Part shown: positions 37,906 through 49,303 of the stretch, in pieces
Numbering within the stretch: the stretch's first letter is position 1
Layout of the letters: every line of letters begins with the position of its first letter
NCBI RefSeq assembly: GCF_009296265.1
Contig: NZ_WBJS01000009.1
Location: 1 to 64,000 of the forward strand
Origin: Thioclava sp. JE_KL1
GTDB lineage: Bacteria; Pseudomonadota; Alphaproteobacteria; Rhodobacterales; Rhodobacteraceae
DNA length: 64,000 bases
Direction of reading: 5' to 3'
Position numbers and translations under genes: made by a program
Notes under the pieces: generated by a model
Database searches by the model: none
What the model was told of the DNA's origin: nothing
What the model saw: the letters and a program-made list of their open reading frames with translations, nothing else

Positions 37906-38794
37906 TCAGAACGTCGATGCCGCCGCAGATTTTTTCGTCGATCTCGCCAATCGCCTCGGGGTCCTTATGCGCGTAATCGACGGCGTTCAGCACCGTCTGG
38001 ATTGCGGCGATCCGGGCGCGTTTCTTGTCGTCCGAGCGGATCACCGTCCAGGGCGCATGATCGGTGTCGGAACGCTCTAGCGTCTCTTGGATCGCCTCGG
38101 AATAGGCGTCCCAGCGCTTGAGCCCCTCGACGTCGATCCAGCTCAGCTTCCACTGCTTGAGCGGGTCCTTCTCGCGCTTGAGGAAGCGGCGCAGCTGTTC
38201 GGCGCGGTCCACGTTCAGCCAGAGCTTCACGAGGATGACCCCGTCATCCACCAGCATCTTCTCGAAATCGGGGAGTTGGTAAAAGAAATGCTCGCGCTGC
38301 TCTGGCGTGCAGAAATCGAAGACATGCTCGACCACGCCCCGGTTATACCAGCTCCGGTCGAACATCGCGATCTGGCCCGCCGCGGGCAGCCAGTCGATAT
38401 AGCGCTGGAAATACCATTGCGTGGCTTCGGTCTCGGTGGGTTTGGGCAGCGCCACGACATAGGCCGAGCGCGGGTTCAGGTTCTGCCGCATCCGCCCGAT
38501 CGTGCCGCCTTTGCCCGCCGCGTCGCGCCCCTCGAAGATCACCGCGATCCGCTTGCCGGTTTCCTTAGCGTCCCAGAACATCTTGACCAGTTCGACCTGA
38601 AGCGCCTCCATCTGGCGGTCGTATTTCTTGCGCTTCATCTCCTCGTCATAGGGATAGGAGGGCGAGAGCATGTCATCCTTGCCCGCCTCCTCGATCGCCT
38701 CGCGCACGGCGTCGGGCGCTTCGTCTTCAAGGTAGCGGGTGATGTCGCCCACGAAGGGGATGTCGAACGGCGGGTCGCTCTTGTCCTTGGCCAT
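37898..38794 (-). CDS. ppk2: Polyphosphate kinase 2
   Basis: Transfers phosphate between polyphosphate and nucleoside di- or monophosphates. 298 residues, normal for a one-domain PPK2. Walker A is [13 protein letters not shown], Walker [17 protein letters not shown], and the lid region is [40 protein letters not shown] is the conserved approach to the P-loop. Class I is likely (nucleoside diphosphate preference), but this is not provable here. Confidence 0.94.
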   Translation of the reverse strand: MAKDKSDPPFDIPFVGDITRYLEDEAPDAVREAIEEAGKDDMLSPSYPYDEEMKRKKYDRQMEALQVELVKMFWDAKETGKRIAVIFEGRDAAGKGGTIGRMRQNLNPRSAYVVALPKPTETEATQWYFQRYIDWLPAAGQIAMFDRSWYNRGVVEHVFDFCTPEQREHFFYQLPDFEKMLVDDGVILVKLWLNVDRAEQLRRFLKREKDPLKQWKLSWIDVEGLKRWDAYSEAIQETLERSDTDHAPWTVIRSDDKKRARIAAIQTVLNAVDYAHKDPEAIGEIDEKICGGIDVLNV

Positions 38795-38930
38795 GATCTG
38801 CCTTTTGTCGTTTCACGGCAGTATGCTGCGCGGGCAGGGGCGGTGCAAGCGGCGCCGCATCCGCAAGGGGCGGCGACCGCGCGTCTGTGATCTGCGTGCA
38901 AAGCCGGAGGGCCGGGCTCTCAGACGGCCC

Positions 38931-39914
38931 TCATTCCGCCGCCGGGCGCATCGGGATCGAATAGCCCGCGCGCTTGGCCACACGATCTACCGCAGCGACG
39001 GTCTGCTGCAACGCGACATGCGGAACCATATGGCCGATCCCGTCGAGCGAGATCAGCTCCGCTCCCGGCACCTCATTCGTGAACGGCACCGCGTGGATCT
39101 GCTCGCCCACGATGGTGTCGGCCGTGCCATGGACCGAGACCACAGGCAGGTCGAGATCGGGGTAATGCGGGATCATCGCCTGAATTTCCGACTTCAGGCT
39201 GGCGCGTTGACGGGCATTCACCCGCATCGTCTGTACCCGCAGCGTCATGCCGGGGCCGAACCAGTGCAGATAGCCGATGGGCATCTCCTGCGGCGTGAAA
39301 ACGCTCTCGACCTCGGAGCGGATGATCGCAGGCGGGGTCCAAGCCGAGATCAGCGGCACGACAACCGCCTGACCAATCGGCGGCGAGGTGATCTCGTAGA
39401 GAAGCGGCAGCCCGGTATCCCAGCTATGCGAGGGTGCAGAGACCGGCACCAGCCCCGAGAGCGTGTCCGGCTGATACACCGCCCAGGCAATCGCCACCGC
39501 GCCACCATAGGAATGGCCGAGCACGATAGGATCGTCCGCGCCCGCCATCTTGGTCGCTTTCTGCAGCAGCTTGGCCTGGTTCTCGATCGTGTCCTGATCC
39601 GCGGGCAACGGGTCGGAATAACCGAAGCCCGGACGGTCGGGCACGAAGACGCGATAGCGTTTCGCCAGTTCCGGGGCGAGATCGAAGGTCAGATCGCGCG
39701 CCGAACCCGACGCGCCGTGGATCAACACCACCGCCGGGCCGTGATCGCCCTTGATAACCATGTGCACGCGCTGGTCGCCGACATCGACGAATGTGCCGTT
39801 GGGCGGGTAGCGCTGCTCCGCCATTCGGGCCCGCCAACTCTCCAGCCCCCATGTCGCGCCGCTCAGGATGAGCAGCAGCACGACAAGGCTAGTTACCAAT
39901 CTCGGCCAGATCAT
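38931..39914 (-). CDS. Membrane-anchored alpha/beta hydrolase
   Basis: 327 residues. An N-terminal helix ([19 protein letters not shown]) likely anchors it in the membrane. The hydrolase fold shows the oxyanion [18 protein letters not shown], nucleophile elbow [10 protein letters not shown], acid near [10 protein letters not shown] and catalytic His in GIGHMVPH. Its start overlaps the metA end by 26 bases, so it may be co-transcribed with methionine synthesis, although esterase substrate is unknown. Confidence 0.88.
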   Translation of the reverse strand: MIWPRLVTSLVVLLLILSGATWGLESWRARMAEQRYPPNGTFVDVGDQRVHMVIKGDHGPAVVLIHGASGSARDLTFDLAPELAKRYRVFVPDRPGFGYSDPLPADQDTIENQAKLLQKATKMAGADDPIVLGHSYGGAVAIAWAVYQPDTLSGLVPVSAPSHSWDTGLPLLYEITSPPIGQAVVVPLISAWTPPAIIRSEVESVFTPQEMPIGYLHWFGPGMTLRVQTMRVNARQRASLKSEIQAMIPHYPDLDLPVVSVHGTADTIVGEQIHAVPFTNEVPGAELISLDGIGHMVPHVALQQTVAAVDRVAKRAGYSIPMRPAAE

Positions 39915-40809
39915 ACGGCGTTTCCTGATAAATCTCGTTTATCCAGTTGCCGTAAAGCAGATGGGCGTGACTTTTCCACCTGTTGGTTGGCACCCGGCTC
40001 GGGTCGTTCTCAGGATAGTAATTCGCGGGGACGTTGATTGGTTTCCCCGACGCGACGTCACGATCGTATTCTTCCTTCAGCGTGCCGCTGTCATATTCGA
40101 GATGGTTGAAGATGTAGAGCGCACGATGGGCGCGATCTTCGACCAGACAGGGCCCGGTTTCGTCGGAATGGATCAGCGTCACCAGCCCCGCCGCCTCCAG
40201 CTCGTCGCGCCGCATCTCGGTCCAGCGGCTGACCGGGATCAGCAGATCGTCCGAGAAGCCCCGCAGATAGGGCGAGGCAGGCGCGCAATTGCGGTGCCGG
40301 AAACAGCCGAACGCCTTGTGATCGAGCATATGCTTGTTCACGCCGTGGAAGTAATAGGCCATCGCCATGCCGCCCCAGCACACGCCGAAGGTCGAGAAGA
40401 CATGGGTTTGGGTCCAGTCGAAGATCCGCTTGAGCTCGTCCCAGTAAGTCACGTCCTCGAAAGGCAAATGTTCGATCGGGGCGCCGGTGATGATCAGCCC
40501 GTCGAACTTCTCGCCGGTGGCCTCGACCTCCTCGAACGGACGGTAGAATTCTTCCATATGCGCGGCGGCGGTGTTTTTGGTCTGGTGCTCGCTCATGCGG
40601 ATCAGCTGGAAGTCGATCTGCAGCGGCGTCGCACCGATCAGCCGGGCGAACTGGTTCTCGGTCTGGATTTTCTTCGGCATGAGATTGAGAAGGCCGATCC
40701 GAATGGGGCGGATTTCCTGCCGGGATGCCCGTTCGGGCGACATCACCATCACGCCTTCCCGCGACAGGATGTCGAAGGCGGGGAGGTTTTCAGGCAACTT
40801 GATCGGCAT
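39889..40809 (-). CDS. metAA: Homoserine O-acyltransferase MetA/MetAA (acetyl-type)
   Basis: First committed step of methionine synthesis. 306 residues. The nucleophile Cys is in [12 protein letters not shown], catalytic His in the [20 protein letters not shown] stretch, and the N-terminal [20 protein letters not shown] is typical. The acyl-CoA specificity position reads GAPIEHLPF: Glu where E. coli MetA has Gly (GAPLGLVEF), the residue known to switch specificity to acetyl-CoA. I therefore call acetyltransferase. Confidence 0.92.
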   Translation of the reverse strand: MPIKLPENLPAFDILSREGVMVMSPERASRQEIRPIRIGLLNLMPKKIQTENQFARLIGATPLQIDFQLIRMSEHQTKNTAAAHMEEFYRPFEEVEATGEKFDGLIITGAPIEHLPFEDVTYWDELKRIFDWTQTHVFSTFGVCWGGMAMAYYFHGVNKHMLDHKAFGCFRHRNCAPASPYLRGFSDDLLIPVSRWTEMRRDELEAAGLVTLIHSDETGPCLVEDRAHRALYIFNHLEYDSGTLKEEYDRDVASGKPINVPANYYPENDPSRVPTNRWKSHAHLLYGNWINEIYQETPYDLAEIGN

Positions 40810-40863
40810 TGTTTCTCAGTCTCTTACAGGGTGAAGTTAAAGTGATGCGTGAAGTGTCGTGGC

Positions 40864-41718
40864 TCACGCGGGCAAAGCATCAGCGATCAGCGATGTAAAA
40901 TCTTTTGCATCGCGGACAAGGTAGAGATCTTCGGCACGGATCGTCACGCCCCAGTTTTTCGCCATCGCCGCATAGCGCGGCTGACGATGCGCCAGCGCCT
41001 GCGCATAGGTCCAGCGCACGAATTCGTCGGGATCGACCTCTGTCTCCGCCACGCCTTTCAGATCGCGATATTCGGCCCATTTCGCGGCCAGAAACTCGGG
41101 CTGATAATACATCGGCTTCGGCGCGCGCGAGAAGCGGTTGATCAGCTCCTCGGTATGTGCCTCCGACCCTTCGATCCAGACCATCAGCAGGTTCTGCGAC
41201 AGCGAGGTCAGGATCGGATCCTCCGGATCGTCGGGGTCCACCACCTCGCAGATCGAGCCCCCGGAATCGCACAGGAAATTCTCGATCCCGTAGATCTGCT
41301 TCGCGCGATCGATGAAATGCGCCGTATCAAGAAGCGCCGCCATCTCCGCCGTGCGGTGCTGGCTCTGCCGTTCCAGATATTCCTCGAAGGGCAACCCACC
41401 CTTGGCCGGATCGCCGGGCTTGCCGAGATAGGTCGAAAGCGGCGCGAGGTTCTCGAACGTGATGTTCGACGCGATATAGACCGAATCCGACAGCAGAAGC
41501 TCCGCCAGGAACGGGTTCTTCATCGCCTCGCGCTTGAAGTTGTCAGCGATATATTCGCCCATGTAGCGCGTGCCGATCCGGTAATCGACGGAGTAGTGGA
41601 ACCAGCCCTCGTCGCGCAGCAGGTTCGCAGCCCAGGTCTTGCCGAGGCCGGACATGCCGAACAGCGCAACCTTCCTCGATTTGGCGGCCAGCCACTCGGC
41701 GCGATTGGAATAGATCAT
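40864..41718 (-). CDS. P-loop ATPase of unknown function
   Basis: 284 residues. ALFGMSGLGKTWAANLL is a Walker A motif, DYRIGTRYMGEYIADNFK follows, and FLCDSGGSICEVVD is a possible Walker B-like strand. The start is the ATG at 41718; the frame upstream runs over a gap with no family features. I do not recognise a named family: it resembles conserved alphaproteobacterial ATPase-like hypothetical proteins. It stands alone between metAA and an exporter gene, in the same direction. Confidence 0.75.
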   Translation of the reverse strand: MIYSNRAEWLAAKSRKVALFGMSGLGKTWAANLLRDEGWFHYSVDYRIGTRYMGEYIADNFKREAMKNPFLAELLLSDSVYIASNITFENLAPLSTYLGKPGDPAKGGLPFEEYLERQSQHRTAEMAALLDTAHFIDRAKQIYGIENFLCDSGGSICEVVDPDDPEDPILTSLSQNLLMVWIEGSEAHTEELINRFSRAPKPMYYQPEFLAAKWAEYRDLKGVAETEVDPDEFVRWTYAQALAHRQPRYAAMAKNWGVTIRAEDLYLVRDAKDFTSLIADALPA

Positions 41719-41768
41719 GTCGTCCCCATTGGTCTTTCGCCCCGGTGTAGCCCGGCAAGGCGCGCGCG

Positions 41769-42674
41769 TCACGGGGTTTTGGGACGGCGATTCAGGATCA
41801 TCAGGCCAAGCGCGAGGATCGCGAAGCCCAAGGCCTCCGCCCAGCCCAGACGTTCGCCATAGACCGCCCAACCCGCAAGGATCGCGACGGGCGGGATCAG
41901 GAGCGTGACGAGGGCGAGGTTGGCAGCGCCTGCGATCGCGAGAATGCGGTAATAGAGAAGGTAGGCCAGCGCCGAACAGCCAAAGCCGAGCCAGAGCATC
42001 GCGATCCAGACCGAGGGCGCGTAGTCGAAGTTCGGCACGCCTTCGGTGAACAGCAGGATCGGCAGGGTCCAGATCGCGCCGCCGGTGAGCATCCCGGCCG
42101 CTGCAACTTCGGGTCGTAACCCCTTGATCGCAAAGCGTGCATAGGCGCCGGCTAAGCCATAGCTCAGCGCCGCGCCTAGCACGGCAACCTGACCCGCAGA
42201 GGTCAGGTCGAACCCTTTCAGCGCATCCGGTCCGATGGCCACCACGACGCCCGCGAAGCCGACCGCGATGCCGGTAGCCTTGCGTGCGCTCAGTCGCTCG
42301 TCGGTGAAGACAACGGCCGCGACGAGCGCCCCGAAGATCGCGGTCGAGGCGTTCAGGATCGAGGCCAGCCCGCTATCGATATGCTTCTGCCCCCAGACGA
42401 TGAGCGAGAAGGGAATGGCGTTGTTCAATAGCCCCATGATCAGGAAATGCCCGAGATAGATCGGTTGGCGCGGTACCGGCAGGCGGCGCAGCGCGACATA
42501 GGCCCAGATCAGCACCGCCCCCGAGGCCACGCGCAGGAAGACCACCGTAAACACACCTGCGCCTTCGAGTGCCGCACGGTTCGACAGGAAGGACGAGCCC
42601 CAGATCAGCGCCAGCGCCGCGAGCAGCGCCCAGGCAAGCGGGGTGAGGGATAAAGGGGCGGGTGCGTGTTTCAT
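41769..42674 (-). CDS. EamA/DMT-family transporter
   Basis: 301 residues with about ten membrane helices arranged as two EamA repeats (LALIWGSSFLSNRAALEGAG in the first, ALSYGLAGAYARFAIKGLRP at the start of the second). Drug/metabolite exporters of this type move amino acids or nucleotide derivatives; the substrate is unknown. No obvious operon partner. Confidence 0.9.
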   Translation of the reverse strand: MKHAPAPLSLTPLAWALLAALALIWGSSFLSNRAALEGAGVFTVVFLRVASGAVLIWAYVALRRLPVPRQPIYLGHFLIMGLLNNAIPFSLIVWGQKHIDSGLASILNASTAIFGALVAAVVFTDERLSARKATGIAVGFAGVVVAIGPDALKGFDLTSAGQVAVLGAALSYGLAGAYARFAIKGLRPEVAAAGMLTGGAIWTLPILLFTEGVPNFDYAPSVWIAMLWLGFGCSALAYLLYYRILAIAGAANLALVTLLIPPVAILAGWAVYGERLGWAEALGFAILALGLMILNRRPKTP

Positions 42675-42745
42675 CGCTTCGATCTAGCGGGCGGCAGCGA
42701 TGCGCGCCACCCGGAACTTGCGGCATAGCCGAGGCCCCAAGAAAA

Positions 42746-42766
42746 AGCCCCGCACGAGGCGGGGCT
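42746..42766 (-). terminator. Terminator after the FadL-type gene
   Basis: AGCCCCGC-5 nt-GCGGGGCT stem followed on the minus strand by TTTTTC, 26 bases past the stop of the outer-membrane gene. Confidence 0.8.
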
Positions 42767-42792
42767 ATTCCTAATTTTTCAGTGACTTGCGA

Positions 42793-43911
42793 TCAGAAGT
42801 TGATCCCGACGCGCAGACCCGCGCCCCAACCGTCATTGCCGGTGAAGTCGCCGTTGATGCCATTGGTGGTCGCGTCGCCGATATCGACATAGCGAACGCC
42901 GCCGGTCACCTTGATGTTCTGGGTCGCCTGATAGCTTGCTGCCAGCGAGACCGACTTGAAGCCATCGGTCGGGCCGAGGTTCCCGGTCGGTTTGCCGGTG
43001 TGCTTCTCGTAGCCGAACATGATCGCACCCGACCACTGGTCGTTGAAGCGACGGCCGACGCCGAGATTGTAGGTGATCGTGTTGTCCGTGTATTCGACGA
43101 GCGCACCTTGACCATAGACGCCGCCATTCAGAGGGCTCTGCGTGTATGCGTTGGGCGAGATATCGAACTGGGTCCAGTGCACCCAGCGAACCGAGCCCAT
43201 CAACAGCGTATCCTTCATGATCCCGGTCTGGAATTCGAGGTTGACCGATTCCGGTACGGTGGTTTCGAAGCTCGAATTGAAGGTACCGGCGACGGTTTCT
43301 TCGGTTGCGCTGAAATCATGCGTGATCTTGGAGTTGTAGGTCAGAGCCACGCGTGCCGCGATTTCCGGCTTCTCCCAAGCCACCCCGACGACATAACCGA
43401 AATCGGTCTCGTCCGAAGTCTTCATCTTGTAGTTCAGGAACGGAAGCGAAACCTTGCCCGACGCGCTCTCGCTACGAACACCGCCGTAGAACGATACGTT
43501 GTTCGGCATCTTGTAGCGCAGCAGTGCCGTAATAGCCGCGGACTTGATCGATGCCTGAGAACCACCGAGCGGATAGCCTGCCGGCGGAGCGGGCTGAGCG
43601 GGATAGTTCACTTTTGCACCGATCGGCTGATCGAAGATGACCGCGAGGTCCCATTGATCGCTCAGATGCTGCTTGTAACCAAGGCTCACCGTGCCATAGC
43701 CGGGCGCCATGTCGCCCGAAGAGGGGTTGCCGAGGGGTCCGTAGCTCACCGAACCCGACACGTCCGGATTGAACGCGCCGAAGCTCACTTCGCCGTAATT
43801 GCCCTGTTCGAACAGGATGCCGACCGATTGCGTCGAGCGCTCCACCCCGCCCGCATGGGCCGCGCCTGCGCCAATCGCGAGTGCGGCCATCGAAGTCATC
43901 ACACGTTTCAT
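42793..43911 (-). CDS. FadL/OmpP1-family outer-membrane transporter
   Basis: 372 residues: signal peptide MKRVMTSMAALAIGAGAAHA followed by GGVERSTQSVGILFEQGNYG, the N-terminal plug start of FadL proteins. Long alternating-hydrophobic stretches form a 14-strand barrel, ending in GLRVGINF with a C-terminal Phe. FadL proteins take up long-chain fatty acids or other hydrophobic molecules; which one is not visible. Confidence 0.9.
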   Translation of the reverse strand: MKRVMTSMAALAIGAGAAHAGGVERSTQSVGILFEQGNYGEVSFGAFNPDVSGSVSYGPLGNPSSGDMAPGYGTVSLGYKQHLSDQWDLAVIFDQPIGAKVNYPAQPAPPAGYPLGGSQASIKSAAITALLRYKMPNNVSFYGGVRSESASGKVSLPFLNYKMKTSDETDFGYVVGVAWEKPEIAARVALTYNSKITHDFSATEETVAGTFNSSFETTVPESVNLEFQTGIMKDTLLMGSVRWVHWTQFDISPNAYTQSPLNGGVYGQGALVEYTDNTITYNLGVGRRFNDQWSGAIMFGYEKHTGKPTGNLGPTDGFKSVSLAASYQATQNIKVTGGVRYVDIGDATTNGINGDFTGNDGWGAGLRVGINF

Positions 43912-44110
43912 AATGTTCCTCTTCCCTAACGTGTCCCGAAGGAGATCCTAACGTCTCGAAGGAATTCCTTTCGGTGACGCTACCAGCCGGAAGATCTAAA
44001 TCAATCTGCGCTTCACGATGACGTCACGTTCTGTTGCCGGCATGCACGGAAAAATGTGGCTTTGCGGCCACTCGAGGGTGACGTTCGCGTCAAGTTCTGA
44101 ACTGAAGCGT

Positions 44111-44317
44111 TTAGAAGCCGTTGGAAAACTTGAGAATCGCAAGAAGGCCGAGCCAGAGAGCCGCGCCGAAAAGCGCGACCAGAAGCGCACTCCACAGCGT
44201 GGCGCGCGGAGCTGGCAGATGTGGCGGCCCGTCGGTCTTGCGCGCCTGCAATGACGTTCCGGCAGGCGGGGGCTGTCTGCGCTTTGCGCGCGGGGGATTT
44301 TCAGGAGCGCGGGCCAT
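44111..44317 (-). CDS. Small single-span membrane protein
   Basis: 68 residues. GAGG stands five bases before the ATG at 44317. A Pro/Arg-rich start is followed by one clear membrane helix (LWSALLVALFGAALWLGLLA). It lies in the 469-bp gap between the FadL-type and acyltransferase genes, which otherwise shows nothing. No recognised family; a chance frame is possible. Confidence 0.45.
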   Translation of the reverse strand: MARAPENPPRAKRRQPPPAGTSLQARKTDGPPHLPAPRATLWSALLVALFGAALWLGLLAILKFSNGF

Positions 44318-44380
44318 TTCGCCTCAGGGTTGTCATGTTTCGCGTCTTCATTAACCCCGGCTTAGGTAAAGCAAGCCTTA

Positions 44381-45283
44381 ATGGCGGCGATGAAACCTGT
44401 CCGTCTTACGCAAATTTCAGGCTCCGATGCGGGCTGGGATCGCGGGTTGCGCGCTCTTGCGCCGGGGCAGGCGCCTGCCTTTCAGCAGGCGGCGCTCTAT
44501 GGGACGCTCGCTGCAGCGCGGGGGCGGCGCGTCCTGCGGCTCGAGATCACGGAGGCGGGCAGGCGGATCGCACTGGCCCAGATGATCGGGCGCGGCGGGC
44601 TGTGGCTTCTGTCGCGCGGACCGGTCTTCGCCCCCGGTCTGGATCACTCTCTCCGGGTCGCCGTGCTGCGCCGGATCGCGCGCCGATGGGGGATCGTCCT
44701 CGCGACGCCGGACGCGTCGCTGGCCGGTATCGGGTTGGTCCCGCTGATCACGCCCCGCCACCACGCGCTTTGGTCCTTGCAGCCCGAGACGAAGGCGCTG
44801 CGCGCCGGGCTGGCGGGGAAATGGCGCAATCGCCTGGCCGCGGCGGAGCGCGCGAGGCTGCAGGTGAGGATTGAGCCCGAAATCGACTGGCTTCTCGCTG
44901 CCGATGCGGCCCAGCAACGGGCGCGTGGCTACCGCGCGCTGCCGCCCGGCTTCACCCGCGCCTGGGCGGATCACAACCCGGCGGATTTCCTCGCGCTGCT
45001 CGTCGAGGATACCAACAGACAGCGCCTCGCGGGCGGCATTTTTCTGCTCCATGGCGAGGGGGCGAGCTATCACATCGGCTGGACCGGGCCGCAGGGGCGT
45101 ATGTCGGGCGCGCATAACCTGATGCTCTGGCACGCGGCGCTGCGGCTGAAGGCGCGTGGGATCCGGCAACTCGATCTGGGCGCGGTGGATAGCGAGGATG
45201 GGGCAGGGCGGATGCGCTTCAAACTGGGCACCGGCGCGCAGCCGCATAGCCTCGGGGCGACTCTGTGGGTGCTGCCCCGTTAA
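44381..45283 (+). CDS. GNAT/FemAB-like acyltransferase
   Basis: 300 residues resembling the Acetyltransf_6/BioF2-like group: QAPAFQQAALYGTLAAARG in the first half, KWRNRLAAAERARLQVRIE and then YHIGWTGPQGRMSGAHNLML and RQLDLGAVDSEDGAGRMRFK in the second. These proteins transfer an acyl or aminoacyl group to a cell-envelope or lipid acceptor, but the substrate is unknown. An ATG at 44390 is an alternative start. It is a single gene convergent with the agmatinase gene. Confidence 0.75.
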   Translation: MAAMKPVRLTQISGSDAGWDRGLRALAPGQAPAFQQAALYGTLAAARGRRVLRLEITEAGRRIALAQMIGRGGLWLLSRGPVFAPGLDHSLRVAVLRRIARRWGIVLATPDASLAGIGLVPLITPRHHALWSLQPETKALRAGLAGKWRNRLAAAERARLQVRIEPEIDWLLAADAAQQRARGYRALPPGFTRAWADHNPADFLALLVEDTNRQRLAGGIFLLHGEGASYHIGWTGPQGRMSGAHNLMLWHAALRLKARGIRQLDLGAVDSEDGAGRMRFKLGTGAQPHSLGATLWVLPR

Positions 45284-45322
45284 CCCTTCTCCTTGAGGAA
45301 AATATCCCCGCCGGAGGCTCCC

Positions 45323-46327
45323 TCAACCTGCCGCAGGCGCACCGCCGGACTGTCGCGCATGAAAGATGAAGCCGAGGAAATTTAGCAGCACTTGCGCGGC
45401 AAGGATCGGGGTGGAGCCGGTGGGGTCGTAATCGGGGGCGACCTCGACCAGATCGATGCCCACCACCTCGTGCCGCTTCGCCACGCCCTGCAGGATCTCC
45501 AGCACCTCGTAATAGAGAAACCCGCCATGGCTCGGCGTCCCGGTGCCGGGCGCGATCGAGGGGTCGAACCCGTCGATATCGATCGTGACATAGATCCGCG
45601 CGCCCTCCGGGATGCGGGCCAGCACGCCCTCGGCCCCCAGCTTGCGAACCTGCCGCACGCTCAGGAAATCGTCGCCCATCGCGCGGGCAGCGTCATAACC
45701 CTCCTTCGAGGTGGAGGAGACGTTGCGAATGCCGAGCGCGGTGATCCCCGAGACGTACCCCTTCTCGGCGGCGCGGCGCATCGGGTTGCCGTGGCCCTCG
45801 GTCACGCCGTGCCGCTCGTCCACGAAATCGAGATGGGCGTCGATCTGCAGGATATGGATCGGGCCCTTCTCGGCGCAATCGGCCTCGAAGGCGCGGATAC
45901 AGGGAATATTGATCGAGTGGTCGCCGCCGATCACCACCGGCAGCGCGCCCGCCTTCAACATCGCGCGCACGCCGGTCTCGATATTGGCGTGGCTCTTCAC
46001 CGTGTCGGTATGGACGATGTCAGCATCGCCAATATCGACGATGGTGACCTCCGGCCCGAGATAGGTCGCGTCATCCTCGTGATCGTAAGCCCCGGCATGA
46101 CCGAATGAGAACAGGGTCGAGGCCTCGCGCACTGCCCTCGGCCCGAACCGCGCGCCGGGGCGGAACTGCGTGCCGAAATCGAAGGGCGCGCCCATCACGG
46201 CCACATCCGCCTCGATCGCGTCCCAGTCGGAGACGTATTGCCGCTTGCCGAAAGTGGAAATCCCCACGAAGGGCAGGTTCAGCCGCCCCGATTCATAGCC
46301 ATGTCCCGCCATCTTGCCTCCAGACAT
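45323..46327 (-). CDS. speB: Agmatinase / arginase-family ureohydrolase
   Basis: 334 residues. Metal-binding motifs are all present: GGDHSINIP, QIDAHLDFVDERHG and DIDGFDPSIAPGTGTPS. Agmatinase (agmatine to putrescine and urea) is the likeliest member by length and by the GNPMRRAAE segment, but guanidinobutyrase is possible. An ATG at 46312 (MAGHGYES) is an alternative start. Confidence 0.87.
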   Translation of the reverse strand: MSGGKMAGHGYESGRLNLPFVGISTFGKRQYVSDWDAIEADVAVMGAPFDFGTQFRPGARFGPRAVREASTLFSFGHAGAYDHEDDATYLGPEVTIVDIGDADIVHTDTVKSHANIETGVRAMLKAGALPVVIGGDHSINIPCIRAFEADCAEKGPIHILQIDAHLDFVDERHGVTEGHGNPMRRAAEKGYVSGITALGIRNVSSTSKEGYDAARAMGDDFLSVRQVRKLGAEGVLARIPEGARIYVTIDIDGFDPSIAPGTGTPSHGGFLYYEVLEILQGVAKRHEVVGIDLVEVAPDYDPTGSTPILAAQVLLNFLGFIFHARQSGGAPAAG

Positions 46328-46419
46328 CCTGTCGCACCTCGGACAGCTTTTCGCCGCGCGCGAAATATTGCAAGCTTCTGCGCGACCTATCTAGTCCACC
46401 GATTGCCCGAGGTAAGCGC

Positions 46420-47382
46420 ATGTCCTTCGCCCCGCCCAAGATGACGCCCAAGGGCCTGTTTCGCCGCACGCCTCCCGCGATGTTCCCGCCCGTGCTGGGG
46501 CTGATGGGCCTCGGGATCGCGTGGCGGCGCGGCGTCGGGCAATTCGCGCTGCCGCCCGATCTGGCGGAGCTGTTTCTGGGCGCGGTGACGCTGCTCGCGC
46601 TGTTCACGTTGATCGCGTATGGCGCGAAGGTCGTGCGGCGTCCGGGCGTGGTGTTCGAGGATCTGCGCGTGCTGCCGGGGCGTGCGGGGCTCGCCGCGGG
46701 AACGCTGACGGTCTATCTGATCGCGGCTTCGCTTGCGCCCTATGGCGGGCTCGCCACCGTCATCTTCTGGCTGGGCGTCATCGTGCATCTGGGGCTGATC
46801 GCGGCGGTGATCTACACGCTCACAACGGGCCCGGCCGAACAGCGGCGCGTCAATCCGACATGGCAGCTGACCTTCTCGGGCTGGATCGTCGGCGCGGTGG
46901 CGGCGGTGATCCTCGGGCTCGATACGGTGGCGCTGGTGATGTTCTGGGTCGCGATGCTGTCGGCGGTCGTGATCTGGATGATCTCGCTGCAGCAATTCTC
47001 CCGCGAGCGCGTGCCTGCGCCGCTGCGGCCGCTGCTCGCCATTCATCTCGCGCCGGCCGCGCTGATCGGCACGGTGGCGAGCGCGTTCGGCGCGATGGGG
47101 ATCGCGCAGGCGATGGCGATCCTCGCGGCGGCCTTTCTTCTGGCGCTGGTCGTGTCGATACGCTGGCTGCTCGCAGGGGGCTTCTCGCCGCTCTGGGGGG
47201 CGTTCACCTTCCCGGCAGCGGCGACGGCGGGGTGCTGGCTCGCGCTTGGCGGAATCTGGGCGGTGCCCGGCGCGCTGATGCTGACGGCGGCGACGCTGAT
47301 CGTGGTGCCGATTGCGCTGAAAGTGCTGCAGCTTTGGGCGAAGGGTCAGCTCGCGATGAAGACCAACGCCGCGATTGCCTGA
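46420..47382 (+). CDS. TDT/SLAC1-family channel (tellurite-resistance TehA-like)
   Basis: 320 residues with about ten membrane helices in the TehA/SLAC1 arrangement (KGLFRRTPPAMFPPVLGLMG, LAAGTLTVYLIAASLAPYG). GAGGT precedes the ATG at 46420; the longer frame upstream is antisense to the agmatinase gene. The family includes tellurite-resistance and C4-dicarboxylate/anion channels. Its position 2 kb before trgA-trgB-cysK fits, but does not prove, an oxyanion role. Confidence 0.85.
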   Translation: MSFAPPKMTPKGLFRRTPPAMFPPVLGLMGLGIAWRRGVGQFALPPDLAELFLGAVTLLALFTLIAYGAKVVRRPGVVFEDLRVLPGRAGLAAGTLTVYLIAASLAPYGGLATVIFWLGVIVHLGLIAAVIYTLTTGPAEQRRVNPTWQLTFSGWIVGAVAAVILGLDTVALVMFWVAMLSAVVIWMISLQQFSRERVPAPLRPLLAIHLAPAALIGTVASAFGAMGIAQAMAILAAAFLLALVVSIRWLLAGGFSPLWGAFTFPAAATAGCWLALGGIWAVPGALMLTAATLIVVPIALKVLQLWAKGQLAMKTNAAIA

Positions 47383-47564
47383 GCGCGGAGGGCGGCGCCT
47401 GAGCCTCGGGTGGACGCTTTGCTCCGCATTGTGGCCGGGCGGTTTATTTCGCAAGCCCGTAAGTCGGTCGTTCCCGCGATGACAGCGCCAATGCGCCCTC
47501 CCGTGGGGAGGGTCGGGCGCGGCCCGGGGCTGGTCGCCCCGCGCCACCGTAGGAGGCTGACACG

Positions 47565-47642
47565 ATGGCGCTATACCCCTCGTTCGCGCACACCCGCTGC
47601 GCACCGCGTCCGCGAGGGGTTGCCTTCGCGTCCATTGCGTGA
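47565..47642 (+). CDS. Possible 25-codon leader ORF before guaB
   Basis: TAGGAGG lies eight bases before an ATG that opens MALYPSFAHTRCAPRPRGVA and five more codons, ending 42 bases before guaB. The ribosome site is stronger than guaB's own. It may be a leader peptide or simply a chance frame. The rest of the 302-bp gap 47383-47684 shows nothing. Confidence 0.3.
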   Translation: MALYPSFAHTRCAPRPRGVAFASIA

Positions 47643-49133
<1,491 letters not shown>

Positions 49134-49164
49134 GGCGCGCAGCGCCGCATTGCGATAGACACGA

Positions 49165-49197
49165 AAGGCCCGGCCAGCGATGGTCCGGGCCTTTTTT
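49165..49197 (+). terminator. guaB terminator
   Basis: AAGGCCCGG-11 nt-CCGGGCCTTTTTTT, 31 bases after the guaB stop; a typical intrinsic terminator. Confidence 0.9.
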
Positions 49198-49303
49198 ACG
49201 GCATATTACGCAGCGTAAACTTTTCATAGTTTCGCCGTAATCGCCCGTTAACCAGAGGGGATCACCCTCAAACCGTTCCTTGGTTTCGAGATGGAGGTCC
49301 GAC

